Assembly: GCA_030148665.1 (NCBI GenBank)
Contig: JASBSZ010000047.1
Span: 62,001 to 126,000 of the forward strand
Reading direction: 5' to 3'
DNA length: 64,000 bases
From: Alphaproteobacteria bacterium
Lineage (GTDB): Bacteria > Pseudomonadota > Alphaproteobacteria > Rhodobacterales > Rhodobacteraceae
Part shown: positions 55,034 through 64,000 of the stretch, piece after piece
Numbering within the stretch: position 1 is the stretch's first letter
How the letters are laid out: each line of letters opens with the position of its first letter
Position numbers and translations under genes: made by a program
The notes under the pieces: model-generated
Told to the model about the DNA's origin: nothing
Database searches by the model: none
Seen by the model: only the letters and a program-made list of their open reading frames with translations

Positions 55034-55198
55034 TACCCCGCCGAGGGCGACCGGCTGACCGCGCCGTCGTTTTCCGTCCGCCCCTTGCCGATCCTTGCCG
55101 CATCCGCCACCACGGGATCGCGTGCACCGGTCGGGAAAACCCTTGGTCAAATTCAAGAAATAGAATATAACACGCGGAAGCTGACGAAAGGCTCTGCG

Positions 55199-56173
55199 AT
55201 GACGATCACCAAACCGAACCGCCGCGACATGTTGTTCATGGCGGCTGCGGCGCCGGCGCTGGGGTTGCCGGCCAGGCAGGCACAGGCCGAAATCTCGGCA
55301 CCCGATGCCGCACAGCCTGCCTATCACCGCTTTCGCGTTGGCGAGGCACGGATTACCATCGTCTCCGACGGCTATCTGGGCGTGCCCGCCTCGGGGCTGG
55401 GCGTCAATGCCGACCCTCGCGAGGTTGCGGCCTTTCTCAAGGCGCATTATCTGTCGCAAACTCAGTCATACGCCCACACGAACCACGCCGTCATCGATCT
55501 GAATGACGCCCGGATTCTGGTCGATGTGGGCGCAGGCAACCGTTTCCTGCCGACCGAAGGGCGCCTGATGGACAATCTCGCAAGCGCGGGGATCGACCCC
55601 TCCAGCATCACCCATGTTGTCATTACCCATGCGCATCCCGACCATATCTGGGGGATCCGGGACGATTTCGACGAGCCGATCCTGCCGGATGCGGAATACA
55701 TCATCGGGGCAGCCGAATATGATTGGTGGATGGCCCCGGGGCGCGTGTTGCAACTGCCCGAAAGGTTGCAACAGTTCGGGGCCGGCGCCGTCAACTCGCT
55801 GAAAACCGAGGGGCTGGAATGGACCATGGCGCGCGATGGTCACGAGGTCGCGCCGGGTGTGCGCCTGATGGCCACTTTCGGCCACACCCCAGGCCATATG
55901 AGCGTGATGGTCGAAAGCAACGACAACCGTCTGCTGGTGCTGGGCGACAGCATGACGCATGCCTATATCAGCATCGAGCGTCCCGAATGGGTGGCAGGTT
56001 TCGACATGGAGCCGGAGCTGACTGTCAAGACACGCAAGCGCCTGCTGGAAATGGCAGCCAGCGAACGCATTGCCGTTGTCGGCTATCATTTCCCCTTTCC
56101 GGGTGTAGGACATGTGATGCCGGTGGACGGGGGCTATCGTTTCATTCCGGCACTATGGCGCTGGGAGGCCTGA
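55199..56173 (+). CDS. Tat-exported metallo-beta-lactamase-fold hydrolase
   Basis: 324 residues. The N terminus NRRDMLFMAAAAPALGLPA is a twin-arginine signal. The metal site HAHPDHIWG (HxHxDH motif) lies near residue 145, followed by FGHTPGHMSVMV and GDSMTHAY with the remaining histidine and aspartate ligands. Family members hydrolyse lactones, thiolesters or other esters; the closest group cannot be named. The ATG at 55199 follows GAAAGG, and an unusually AT-rich stretch upstream (55143-55180) includes TATAAC 17 bases after TTGGTC, a plausible promoter. Confidence 0.82.
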   Translation: MTITKPNRRDMLFMAAAAPALGLPARQAQAEISAPDAAQPAYHRFRVGEARITIVSDGYLGVPASGLGVNADPREVAAFLKAHYLSQTQSYAHTNHAVIDLNDARILVDVGAGNRFLPTEGRLMDNLASAGIDPSSITHVVITHAHPDHIWGIRDDFDEPILPDAEYIIGAAEYDWWMAPGRVLQLPERLQQFGAGAVNSLKTEGLEWTMARDGHEVAPGVRLMATFGHTPGHMSVMVESNDNRLLVLGDSMTHAYISIERPEWVAGFDMEPELTVKTRKRLLEMAASERIAVVGYHFPFPGVGHVMPVDGGYRFIPALWRWEA

Positions 56174-56205
56174 AAAGGCGCGCTTTGCCGACAGCAAGAC
56201 GACAA

Positions 56206-56985
56206 TCAGGCGGACTTTGCCAGCGGATTGGCGCGCTCGCCGCGCTTCCACATGCGCGCGGCCTCACCGAATGCGTGAAACAGCGGGCGCGAAACCGGGT
56301 TGTTCGCCGCGTCATATTCCGGGTGCCACTGCACGGCCAACGCAAAGCCGGGCGCATCCTTGACATGAATCGCCTCGGGGGTGCCATCGACGGCGAGGCC
56401 CTCGATGACGATACGCGGGCCGGGCTCCTTGATTCCCTGGCCGTGGAGGGAGTTCACCATCACCCTTTCAGCACCGAAAAGCCGGGCGAATATTCCGCCG
56501 GGCGTCAGGGTGATTTCGTGCCGGGGGGCAAATCGCTCGGCCAGTGTGCCATCGGGCGGCATACGATGGTTCATTCGCCCTGGGAGCTCGCGAATTTCGG
56601 GATGTAACGTTCCGCCAAAGGCCACGTTGAATTCCTGGAACCCGCGACAGATCCCCAGAACGGGCTGACCGCGCTGAACGCATGTGCGGATCAGATCCAG
56701 CGTCAGCAGATCCCGGCACTGGTCAAAGGTGCCGTGTTTTTCGGTCTCTTCCTCGCCGTAATATTTCGGATGTACATTGGGCCTGCCGCCGGTAAAGACG
56801 AAACCGTCACATGCCTCGATCACGCTGGGAATATCCACATAGCGCGGATCGGCGGGCACCATCAGGGGCAGGCCATCGGCAACCTTCGAGACCGCCTCGA
56901 TATTGATCATGCCGGTCGCCTGTACCGGGTAGTCATCACCCAGTATGCCGTGATTGCCGATGATGCCGATTACCGGGCGGGTCAT
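56206..56985 (-). CDS. Class I glutamine amidotransferase-like hydrolase (PuuD/peptidase C26 family)
   Basis: 259 residues with the gamma-glutamyl hydrolase fold. The catalytic triad is visible: C113 in LGICRGFQEFN, and H221 and E223 in AVQWHPEY. Relatives include PuuD, which cleaves gamma-glutamyl-GABA in putrescine breakdown, and folate hydrolases. No putrescine-pathway partner (glutamylpolyamine synthetase, oxidase) is in the window, so the substrate stays open; gamma-glutamyl compounds are likely. It is convergent with the MBL-fold gene and lies downstream of glcB after a 127-base gap. Confidence 0.82.
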   Translation of the reverse strand: MTRPVIGIIGNHGILGDDYPVQATGMINIEAVSKVADGLPLMVPADPRYVDIPSVIEACDGFVFTGGRPNVHPKYYGEEETEKHGTFDQCRDLLTLDLIRTCVQRGQPVLGICRGFQEFNVAFGGTLHPEIRELPGRMNHRMPPDGTLAERFAPRHEITLTPGGIFARLFGAERVMVNSLHGQGIKEPGPRIVIEGLAVDGTPEAIHVKDAPGFALAVQWHPEYDAANNPVSRPLFHAFGEAARMWKRGERANPLAKSA

Positions 56986-57112
56986 GTATGGTTCCTGCGC
57001 TGGAAGCTGTGACCGATCGGCGCAGTCAATACCGCATCACGGCGTGGCGGTCGAGTCGTTTTCGATCACATTCCCCGAACCGGTGATCGGGCTTGCCCCA
57101 AGGCTGGCGCGC

Positions 57113-59227
57113 TCAACCCTGCCGGAATTCTTCCTTCCACTCCAGACGGCGGGCGTGAAGGATCGGCTCGGTATAGCCCGAGGGCTGGCGTCGCCCCTTG
57201 AAAACCAGATCACAGGCCGCGCGAAACGCCACCCCGTCAAAACCCGGGGCCATCGGCACATAGAACGGATCGCCCGCATTCTGCCTGTCCACCACCTCGG
57301 CCATGCGCTTCATCACCTCCATCACCTGCTCGGTCGAGGCAATGCCGTGATGCAGCCAGTTGGCCATGTGCTGGCTGGAAATGCGGCAGGTGGCGCGGTC
57401 TTCCATCAGGCCGACATCATGGATGTCGGGCACCTTGGAACAGCCCACGCCCTGATCGATCCAGCGCACCACATACCCCAGGATGCCCTGGGCGTTGTTT
57501 TCCAGCTCGGCAGTGATTTCGTCGGCGCTCCAGGCCGGGGGGGCGGCTAGCGGAATCGTCAGCAGGTCATCCATTGATGCGCGGCGCCCGGCGCGGGCCA
57601 GTTCCTCTTGCCGGGCGGCGACATCGACCTTGTGGTAATGGGTCGCGTGCAGCGTGGCGGCCGTCGGGCTGGGCACCCAGGCGGTGTTGGCGCCTGCCCT
57701 GGGATGCGCGATCTTCTGTTCCAGCATGGCGGCCATCATGTCGGGCATGGCCCACATACCCTTGCCGATCTGCGCCCTGCCCCGCAGCCCGCAGGCAAGG
57801 CCCACATCGACATTGTTGTCCTCATAGGCCCTGATCCAGGGGGTGTTCTTCATGTCCCCCTTGCGGATCATGGCGCCCGCCTCCATCGAGGTGTGGATCT
57901 CGTCGCCGGTGCGATCAAGAAAGCCGGTATTGATAAAGGCGACCCTGTGCTTCGCCGCGCGGATACATTCCTTGAGGTTCACGCTGGTGCGGCGTTCCTC
58001 GTCCATGATGCCCAGCTTGACGGTGTATTGCGGCAGGCCAAGGACGCGTTCGACATGGGTGAACACGTCATCGGCAAAGGCCACCTCTTCGGGGCCGTGC
58101 ATCTTGGGCTTGACCACATAGATCGAGCCCCTGGCCGAGTTGCGGCGCGCACCGTTCACGTCATGCAGCGCGCACAGCGTGGTGATCATTGCGTCCATCA
58201 ACCCCTCGAACACCTCGTTGCCCTCGGGGTCGAGGATCGCCGGGTTGGTCATCAGATGGCCGACATTGCGCACCAGCATCAATGCACGCCCCTTGAGCTG
58301 GCCCTTGCTGCCATCGGGCGCGGTAAAGTCGAGGTCCGAGGCCAGCGCGCGGGTAAATGTCTTGCCGCCCTTGGATACCGTTTCGGTCAGATCGCCCCGC
58401 ATCAGGCCCAGCCAGTTGGAATAGGCCAGCACCTTGTCCTGCGCGTCCACGCAGGCAACCGAATCCTCAAGGTCGATGATCGCGGACAGCGCGCTTTCAA
58501 GGTGGATATCGGCGATATTGGCCGGGTCATCGCGACCGATTGTATTATCAGGATCAACAATCACATGGATATGCAGGTTATTGTTGATCAACAGGAAACC
58601 TTTACCCGTTCGCCCGAAAAATTGTGTCTTGTCGGCCAGAACATCGGGGATCGAGGCCGCATCGGAAAGATCGGCCCAGCGCCCGCTTGCCAATGGCGCG
58701 GCCTCGTCCAGAAATGCCTTGGCCCAGGCGATCACCCGCGCCCCGCGCGCCGGATCATAGCCACCGCCCGCCGGCAGATCGCCCAGCGCATCGGTGCCAT
58801 ACAGCGCGTCATACAGAGAACCCCAGCGCGCATTGGCTGCGTTCAGCGCATAGCGGGCATTGGTGACCGGCACCACCAGCTGCGGCCCCGCCACATGGGC
58901 GATCTCGGGATCCGTGTTTTCGGTTTCGATCTGGAAATCCTCGCCCTCGGGCAGAAGATAGCCGATATCTGTCAGAAATCCGCGATAGGATTCGGCATCA
59001 AAGGGCTGGCCGCGCATGGCCTTGTGCCAGTCATCGATTCTGGTCTGCAAATCTGCGCGCCGTTGCAACAGCGCCCGATTGCGGGGCGTGAACGCCTGCA
59101 CCAACGCTGAAAGGCCCTCCCAGAAGGTGGCGGCATCGACACCTGTTCCAGGCAATGCGCGTTCCTCGACAAACGAGACGAGCTCAGGGGCGACCTGCAG
59201 GTTCGAGCGATCGAGGCGTCCGGACAC
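57113..59227 (-). CDS. glcB: Malate synthase G
   Basis: Condenses glyoxylate and acetyl-CoA into malate. The 704 residues fit isoform G (E. coli GlcB 723). Signature segments include [72 protein letters not shown] and [21 protein letters not shown]. The start is GTG at 59227 with AAGGAG upstream. In an organism with methylsuccinyl-CoA dehydrogenase it would handle glyoxylate from the ethylmalonyl-CoA pathway, or from glycolate. A palindrome 56-71 bases upstream is a candidate control site. Confidence 0.96.
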   Translation of the reverse strand: MSGRLDRSNLQVAPELVSFVEERALPGTGVDAATFWEGLSALVQAFTPRNRALLQRRADLQTRIDDWHKAMRGQPFDAESYRGFLTDIGYLLPEGEDFQIETENTDPEIAHVAGPQLVVPVTNARYALNAANARWGSLYDALYGTDALGDLPAGGGYDPARGARVIAWAKAFLDEAAPLASGRWADLSDAASIPDVLADKTQFFGRTGKGFLLINNNLHIHVIVDPDNTIGRDDPANIADIHLESALSAIIDLEDSVACVDAQDKVLAYSNWLGLMRGDLTETVSKGGKTFTRALASDLDFTAPDGSKGQLKGRALMLVRNVGHLMTNPAILDPEGNEVFEGLMDAMITTLCALHDVNGARRNSARGSIYVVKPKMHGPEEVAFADDVFTHVERVLGLPQYTVKLGIMDEERRTSVNLKECIRAAKHRVAFINTGFLDRTGDEIHTSMEAGAMIRKGDMKNTPWIRAYEDNNVDVGLACGLRGRAQIGKGMWAMPDMMAAMLEQKIAHPRAGANTAWVPSPTAATLHATHYHKVDVAARQEELARAGRRASMDDLLTIPLAAPPAWSADEITAELENNAQGILGYVVRWIDQGVGCSKVPDIHDVGLMEDRATCRISSQHMANWLHHGIASTEQVMEVMKRMAEVVDRQNAGDPFYVPMAPGFDGVAFRAACDLVFKGRRQPSGYTEPILHARRLEWKEEFRQG

Positions 59228-59282
59228 GGCTGTGCTCCTTCTGTCTTGATTTCATGTGCAAAAGACGGGTCGCCCCGCAGAA

Positions 59283-59298
59283 GTTTCCTATAGGAAAC
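59283..59298. promoter_or_regulatory. Perfect 16-bp palindrome between glcB and pepN
   Basis: GTTTCCTATAGGAAAC reads the same on both strands. It lies in the divergent control region, 56 bases before the glcB start and 133 before pepN. The position suits a repressor or activator of glcB. The binding protein is not identified. Confidence 0.55.
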
Positions 59299-59430
59299 AC
59301 TTTAGGCATACAATGGTATCCGGTGCAAGACAGCAAAAGACGCGGCAACCCAGCACGCGCCCTCAGGGCAATTGCACTTTGCCCAGCGCGACACTATGCT
59401 TGCCTTTCGACCCTTCCCCGGAGAGCAGAG

Positions 59431-61989
59431 ATGACCGACGCCAAGACCGTCCGCCTTGCCGACTACCGCCCGCCCGCATTTCTGGTCGAAAAGGTCGGCC
59501 TGACCTTTCATCTCGCCCCTGAAAACACGCGGGTATCGTCGGAAATCGCCTTTCGGCGGAACCCGGCGGCAAACGGGGACTTCCACCTTGACGGCGAATC
59601 GCTCAAGCTGATCTCGGCCAGAATCGACGAACGCACGCTTGGGCCCGGCGACTACGCGCTTGATGACGAAGGGCTGACCATACCGGGCGACAGCCTGCCC
59701 GATACCTTTACCTGGCGGGCCGAGGTCGAGATAAACCCGCAGGCCAATACCGCGCTTGACGGGTTGTATATCTCGAAGGGCATGTATTGCACCCAGTGCG
59801 AGGCCGAGGGTTTTCGCAAGATCACCTTCTATCCCGACCGCCCCGACGTGATGGCCCCGTTTCGCGTGTGCATCCGGGGCGATGCGCCGGTGATGCTGTC
59901 AAACGGCAATCCGGTGGCGCGCGGCGAGGGCTGGGTGGAGTGGCATGATCCCTGGCCCAAGCCCAGTTACCTGTTCGCGCTGGTTGCCGGCGATCTGGTG
60001 TCTTTCGACGACCGCTTTACCACCATGTCGGGGCGCGACGTGACCCTGCGCATCTGGGTGCGCGAGGGCGATCAGGACAAATGCGCCCACGCGATGGCCA
60101 GCCTCAAGGCCGCCATGCGCTGGGACGAGGAAAACTATGGCCGCGAATATGACCTCGACCTGTTCCAGATCGTCGCCGTGGACGATTTCAACATGGGCGC
60201 GATGGAAAACAAGGGGCTGAACATCTTCAATTCCAAATATGTTCTCGCCAGCCCCGAAACCGCCACCGACCGCGATTACGAGCTGATCGAAGGCATCATC
60301 GCGCATGAATATTTCCACAACTGGACGGGCAACCGCATCACCTGCCGCGACTGGTTCCAGCTGTCGCTGAAAGAGGGGCTGACGGTGTTCCGCGACCAGA
60401 CATTTTCGGGCGACATGCGCAGCCACGCCGTCAAGCGCATAGAAGAGGTGCAGCAGCTGCGCGCGCGCCAGTTCCGCGAGGATGCCGGCCCGCTGGCGCA
60501 TCCCGTTCGGCCCAGCGAATACAAGGAAATCAACAATTTCTACACCGCGACGGTTTATGAAAAGGGTGCCGAGGTCATCGGCATGCTGAAAACGCTGGTG
60601 GGCGACGCCGACTATCGCCGCGCGCTGGATCTGTATTTCGACCGCCATGACGGGCAGGCCTGCACCATCGAGGACTGGCTGAAGGTGTTCGAGGACACCA
60701 CCGGCCGCGACCTCAGCCAGTTCAAGCTGTGGTATGAACAGGCGGGCACGCCGCGCCTGTCGGTTTCCGAACACTGGCAGGATGGCACCTATCGGCTGAC
60801 CTTCCGCCAGAACGTGCCGCCAACGCCCGGCCAGACGGACAAGAAACCCATGGTCATTCCGGTGGCGGTCGGCCTGCTCAACCCCAATGGCGACGAGGTG
60901 GTGGAAACCACGGTGCTGGAAGTCACCAAGGCCGAGCAGAGCTTTGCCTTCGAGGGGCTGGCCAGCCGGCCGGTTCCCTCGATCCTGCGCGGCTTTTCCG
61001 CCCCCGTGATCATTGAACGCGAGACCCCGCGCGACGAGCGCATCTTTCTGCTGGCCCATGACACCGACCCCTTCAACAAATGGGAATCGGGGCGCGCGCT
61101 GGCGCTGGAAACACTTGCCGCGATGATGCGCGGCGGCCAGCCCGACACGGCCTATCTGGAGGCCATCACACGCATGGCGTTCGACGCACGCCTTGATCCC
61201 GCCTTCCGGGCGCTGGCCCTGCAACTGCCCGGCGAGGATGAAATCGCCGGGGCCGAACATGATGCCGGCCGCACCCCCGACCCGCTGGCCATCCACAACA
61301 GGCGCAACGCGCTGGCGCAGGCCATTGCCAGGGCGATGGGCGACGGGCTGAGGCGGCTTTACGGGGATATGGCGGTGCCCGGCCCCTATACGCCCGACCC
61401 GAAGGACGCGGGAAAGCGCGCGCTGCGTGGTGCTGCGCTGGCATTGATATCGCAGCTGGACGGGGGCGAAACCGCCGCGCGCCAGTTTGCACAGGCCGAC
61501 AACATGACCGAAACGCTGGCGGCGCTTTCCTGCCTGCTGCGCGCCGGCAAGGGCGAGGCCGAGCTTGCCGCCTTCCACGAGAGCTGGCGCGGCAATGATC
61601 TGGTGATCGACAAGTGGTTTGCCCTGCAGGCCAGCCTTGCCCCCCCCGACCGCGCCGTTGAAACCGTGCGCCGCCTTGCCGCCCATCCCGATTTCGACTG
61701 GAAAAACCCCAACCGTTTCCGCAGCCTGATCGCGGGCTTTGCCATGATGAACCCGGCCGGCTTCCACCATGCCAGCGGTGCCGGATATGAATTTCTGGCC
61801 GACTGGCTGATCCGGCTGGACCCGGTGAACCCGCAGACCACCGCGCGCATGACCGGCGCGTTCGAGACCTGGCGGCGCCTTGACAAGGGCAGGCAGGCCC
61901 TGATCCGCGCCCAGCTGGAACGGATCATGGCCACATCGCAGCTGTCGCCCGACACCTCGGAAATGGTCGAGCGCATTCTCAAGGGTTGA
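59431..61989 (+). CDS. pepN: Aminopeptidase N
   Basis: Zinc metallopeptidase of family M1 that removes N-terminal amino acids from peptides in the cytoplasm. The 852 residues are close to the E. coli enzyme (870). The substrate-anchoring GAMEN sequence (NMGAMENKGLNIFN) and the zinc site HEYFHNWTGNR lie near residue 255-300. Further regions match the PepN-type C-terminal superhelix. The ATG at 59431 has GGAGAG seven bases upstream; the frame is open further back but the extension is not conserved. It could complete the use of imported peptides. Confidence 0.95.
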   Translation: MTDAKTVRLADYRPPAFLVEKVGLTFHLAPENTRVSSEIAFRRNPAANGDFHLDGESLKLISARIDERTLGPGDYALDDEGLTIPGDSLPDTFTWRAEVEINPQANTALDGLYISKGMYCTQCEAEGFRKITFYPDRPDVMAPFRVCIRGDAPVMLSNGNPVARGEGWVEWHDPWPKPSYLFALVAGDLVSFDDRFTTMSGRDVTLRIWVREGDQDKCAHAMASLKAAMRWDEENYGREYDLDLFQIVAVDDFNMGAMENKGLNIFNSKYVLASPETATDRDYELIEGIIAHEYFHNWTGNRITCRDWFQLSLKEGLTVFRDQTFSGDMRSHAVKRIEEVQQLRARQFREDAGPLAHPVRPSEYKEINNFYTATVYEKGAEVIGMLKTLVGDADYRRALDLYFDRHDGQACTIEDWLKVFEDTTGRDLSQFKLWYEQAGTPRLSVSEHWQDGTYRLTFRQNVPPTPGQTDKKPMVIPVAVGLLNPNGDEVVETTVLEVTKAEQSFAFEGLASRPVPSILRGFSAPVIIERETPRDERIFLLAHDTDPFNKWESGRALALETLAAMMRGGQPDTAYLEAITRMAFDARLDPAFRALALQLPGEDEIAGAEHDAGRTPDPLAIHNRRNALAQAIARAMGDGLRRLYGDMAVPGPYTPDPKDAGKRALRGAALALISQLDGGETAARQFAQADNMTETLAALSCLLRAGKGEAELAAFHESWRGNDLVIDKWFALQASLAPPDRAVETVRRLAAHPDFDWKNPNRFRSLIAGFAMMNPAGFHHASGAGYEFLADWLIRLDPVNPQTTARMTGAFETWRRLDKGRQALIRAQLERIMATSQLSPDTSEMVERILKG

Positions 61990-62124
61990 GCCGCCCTGAC
62001 GCCAGACTGTTACCGAAAGACGTCAGCACGACAACGAAGACCCGCCTGCGGCAAGGTGGTAATTGAGTGATACCCGCCGAAAGGTTAATCTCGGCCGACT
62101 CCGTTCGTTTGGTATCGCAACAAC

Positions 62125-62877
62125 ATGGATACGCCCAGAACCGTTCTGATCACCGGCGCAAGCTCGGGCATAGGCGCAGCGACGGCCATCGCTGCGGCCG
62201 AGGCCGGCTATGACGTTGCGATCGGCTATCGTGCCAACAGCGAGGGCGCCGATCAGACCGCGCGCGCAGTGCGCGATCGGGGGCAAAGGGCAATCACGGT
62301 TCAGGTGGATGTGTCCAACCCCGACGATGTCGAGCGCATGTTCGAAACCGTCGATTCCGAGTTCGAGGAACTCGGCGTGCTGGTCAACAACGCCGGAATC
62401 GCCGACTTGCCTGCACGTGTCGAAGACATGCCCCCCGAACGCGTGAAACGGATGTTCGAGGTCAACGCCGTCGGCCCGTTCCTGTGTGCCAGACAGGCGG
62501 CCATCCGAATGGCCTGGCGGTATGGGGGCGTGGGCGGAGTGATCGTGAATGTTTCCTCGGTTGCGGCTCGTCTGGGCAGTGCGGGCATGTTTGTCGATTA
62601 CGCCGCATCCAAGGGGGCGGTCGACGTGCTGACGCTGGGTCTGGGCCAGGAGATGGCGGCCGACAGGGTGCGGGTCGTCGGCGTGCGACCAGGGGTGATC
62701 GACACCGAAATTCACGCAAAGGCCGGCATGCCCGACCGGGTGGACAGCATGGCCAACGAATTCCCGATGAAGCGCGCAGGCACCGCGCAAGAGGTGGCCG
62801 ATACCATCCTCTATCTGATGAGCGACAAGGCCAGCTATATCACCGCCACATCCATCGACGTGGCCGGCGGCCGCTGA
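62125..62877 (+). CDS. SDR family oxidoreductase (FabG/glucose-1-dehydrogenase-like)
   Basis: Classical short-chain dehydrogenase of 250 residues: NAD(P) motif TGASSGIG, NNAGIAD, catalytic serine in NVSSVAARLG, tyrosine and lysine in DYAASKG. The YRANSEGAD segment after the second strand, with arginine, suggests NADP. C-terminal SYITATSIDVAGGR is typical of the family. It is alone between pepN and uvrD; the substrate is unknown. Confidence 0.85.
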   Translation: MDTPRTVLITGASSGIGAATAIAAAEAGYDVAIGYRANSEGADQTARAVRDRGQRAITVQVDVSNPDDVERMFETVDSEFEELGVLVNNAGIADLPARVEDMPPERVKRMFEVNAVGPFLCARQAAIRMAWRYGGVGGVIVNVSSVAARLGSAGMFVDYAASKGAVDVLTLGLGQEMAADRVRVVGVRPGVIDTEIHAKAGMPDRVDSMANEFPMKRAGTAQEVADTILYLMSDKASYITATSIDVAGGR

Positions 62878-63151
62878 GGCGCCGGGTTTCGCAAATCCGA
62901 AGTTAGGGTCAGGACCCTAGATACGTCTATTTTTCATACCCCGGATTGCCTGCAATCCGGTGGTAGGGGCAATAGGGCCTGTGGATAATCACCAGATGGC
63001 ACCGGTTTCGGCAATACGGAAACGCGAGGGCATGCGGCCGCCCGGGTGGGCGCGGATGCGCCCGCCAGTGGGGCGGGCGGGAGCATGCCCGGATTGCTGC
63101 TCAGCCCGGGCGGAGTGAATCAAAACTGGCGCGGCTTGCTCTGGAAACAGC
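62878..63151. other. Intergenic region with three hairpins and a perfect DnaA box
   Basis: 274 bases between two convergent genes. TAGGGT-CAGG-ACCCTA (62904-62919) is followed ten bases later by five T, a possible terminator of the SDR gene. CCGGATTG-CCTG-CAATCCGG occupies 62941-62960. GCCCGCC-AGTGG-GGCGGGC (63060-63078) may end uvrD. TGTGGATAA at 62980-62988 is an exact DnaA box in reverse orientation. Confidence 0.5.
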
Positions 63152-64000
63152 TCAAAACGGCACCTCGTCCTCGCCGGTAACGAAACTGGCGACCACCTTC
63201 TTTTCACCGGCTTTTTCGAAATCGACGGTGAGCTTGTCGCCCTCGACCGCCGTCACGCGGCCATAGCCGAATTTCTGGTGAAAGATGCGCGCGCCGATCT
63301 CATGGGCGGGCTCGGCGGCGGGCGCGGCCCTCTGGTCGATCACCACGGCCGCCGCACCCCCCGGGCGCTGTCGCGTGCGGCTTTGCATCCGCTTCCAGCC
63401 GGGCGAATTATAGGCATCGGCCCGCGCAACCCGTTCCTCCAGTGCTGAAACCTTGCGCTCGGCCCGTGGCGCAGCCGCACCATAGCCCCCGCCATACAGC
63501 CCCGGCGGGGTCAGCACCTCGACGTGGTCTTCGGGCAGCTCGTCGATGAAACGCGACGGGATCTGCGCCTGCCACTGCCCATAGACACGCCGGTTGGCAG
63601 CAAAGGATATGGTGCAGAATTCGCCGGCCCGCGTGATGCCCACATAGGCAAGGCGGCGTTCTTCCTCGAGCCCCTTGAGGCCGGTTTCATCCATCGAGCG
63701 CTGGCTGGGAAACAACCCGTCCTCCCATCCGGGCAGGAACACGGCCGGAAATTCCAGCCCCTTGGCCGCGTGCAGCGTCATGATCGACACCTTTTCGCTG
63801 GCGTCTTCGGATTCGTTTTCCATGATCAGGGCGACATGTTCCAGAAAGCCCTGAAGGTTTTCGAATTCCTCCAGCGCCTTGACCAGCTCTTTCAGGTTTT
63901 CCAGCCGCCCGGCAGCGTCAGGCGACTTGTCGTTCTGCCAATGGGCGGTATAGCCGGATTCGTCCAGAATGGTCTCGGCCAGCGCGATATGGTTTTCGCC
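63152..64000 (-). CDS. uvrD: ATP-dependent DNA helicase UvrD/PcrA, C-terminal part only
   Basis: Superfamily 1 helicase for nucleotide-excision and mismatch repair. The frame is open to the window edge at 64000, so about 282 C-terminal residues are seen. Helicase motif V (VSIMTLHAAKGLEFPAVF, then GWEDGLFPSQRS) and motif VI (EEERRLAYVGITRA) are intact, and the C-terminal Tudor-like domain (IFHQKFGYGRVTAVEGDKLTVDF) that contacts RNA polymerase or partner proteins is complete. The N-terminal Walker motifs lie outside the window. Confidence 0.95.
   Translation of the reverse strand, partial: GENHIALAETILDESGYTAHWQNDKSPDAAGRLENLKELVKALEEFENLQGFLEHVALIMENESEDASEKVSIMTLHAAKGLEFPAVFLPGWEDGLFPSQRSMDETGLKGLEEERRLAYVGITRAGEFCTISFAANRRVYGQWQAQIPSRFIDELPEDHVEVLTPPGLYGGGYGAAAPRAERKVSALEERVARADAYNSPGWKRMQSRTRQRPGGAAAVVIDQRAAPAAEPAHEIGARIFHQKFGYGRVTAVEGDKLTVDFEKAGEKKVVASFVTGEDEVPF

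Noticed and set aside
1-64000. Mobile elements, prophage, restriction or defence systems
   Set aside because: No transposase, integrase, phage, toxin-antitoxin or defence-type protein was recognised in any frame.

Overview
The window reads as chromosomal DNA of a GC-rich alphaproteobacterium, most probably of the Rhodobacterales (Roseobacter/Paracoccaceae group). The case rests on gene content and order: a tol-pal locus flanked by ybgC, tilS and ftsH; an AI-2E transporter-hdaA-ppk-ppx run; ftsY followed by yciB; a DUF1127 small protein; TRAP and peptide ABC uptake systems; and a methylsuccinyl-CoA dehydrogenase together with malate synthase G, the pair expected where acetyl-CoA is assimilated by the ethylmalonyl-CoA pathway. 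I see no phage, insertion sequence, CRISPR array or plasmid gene. It is a core chromosome segment with metabolic accessory genes, cut at both ends inside genes (a fatty acid desaturase at the left, uvrD at the right).

Layout. 1-6.6 kb: desaturase, a RutR-like TetR regulator, an EamA exporter, a complete DctP-DctQ-DctM TRAP transporter and a TauE/SafE permease. 6.6-8.3 kb: methylsuccinyl-CoA dehydrogenase. 8.3-20.6 kb: the most distinctive section. It holds a Dpp/Opp-type permease and ATPase operon ending in an aldehyde dehydrogenase, a convergent operon of DUF1611 protein (DgcN-like), enolase-superfamily epimerase (DgcA-like) and D-amino acid aminotransferase, then panB-panC, an orphan peptide-binding protein and an SDR. 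I read this as a D-amino acid or cell-wall-dipeptide scavenging locus. 20.8-29.3 kb: AI-2E transporter, hdaA, ppk, ppx, ftsY, EamA transporter, yciB and tRNA-Glu(TTC). 29.4-37.3 kb: recJ, glpX, hom, a small lipoprotein, a TetR regulator, folD and fhs (one-carbon folate pair).

37.5-49.5 kb is a long minus-strand envelope and DNA-repair block, in transcription order ruvC-ruvA-ruvB-unknown-ybgC-tolQ-tolR-tolA-tolB-pal-cpoB-tilS-ftsH. 49.7-56.2 kb: DUF1127 protein, prmA, an RTX/M10 metalloprotease, prfC, a betainyl-CoA-type thioesterase and a Tat-exported metallo-beta-lactamase-fold protein. 56.2-64 kb: a PuuD-like amidotransferase, glcB, pepN, an SDR and the 3' part of uvrD.

Non-coding signals include a four-copy intergenic repeat with a conserved 20-base core, a 14-bp hairpin between dctP and dctQ, a perfect 16-bp palindrome between glcB and pepN, an inverted repeat before the methylsuccinyl-CoA dehydrogenase gene, terminator hairpins after fhs, ftsH and the DUF1127 gene, a consensus promoter for fhs, and three DnaA-box-like sites. 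Functions are assigned by reading translated motifs from memory of the families; no database search was run.
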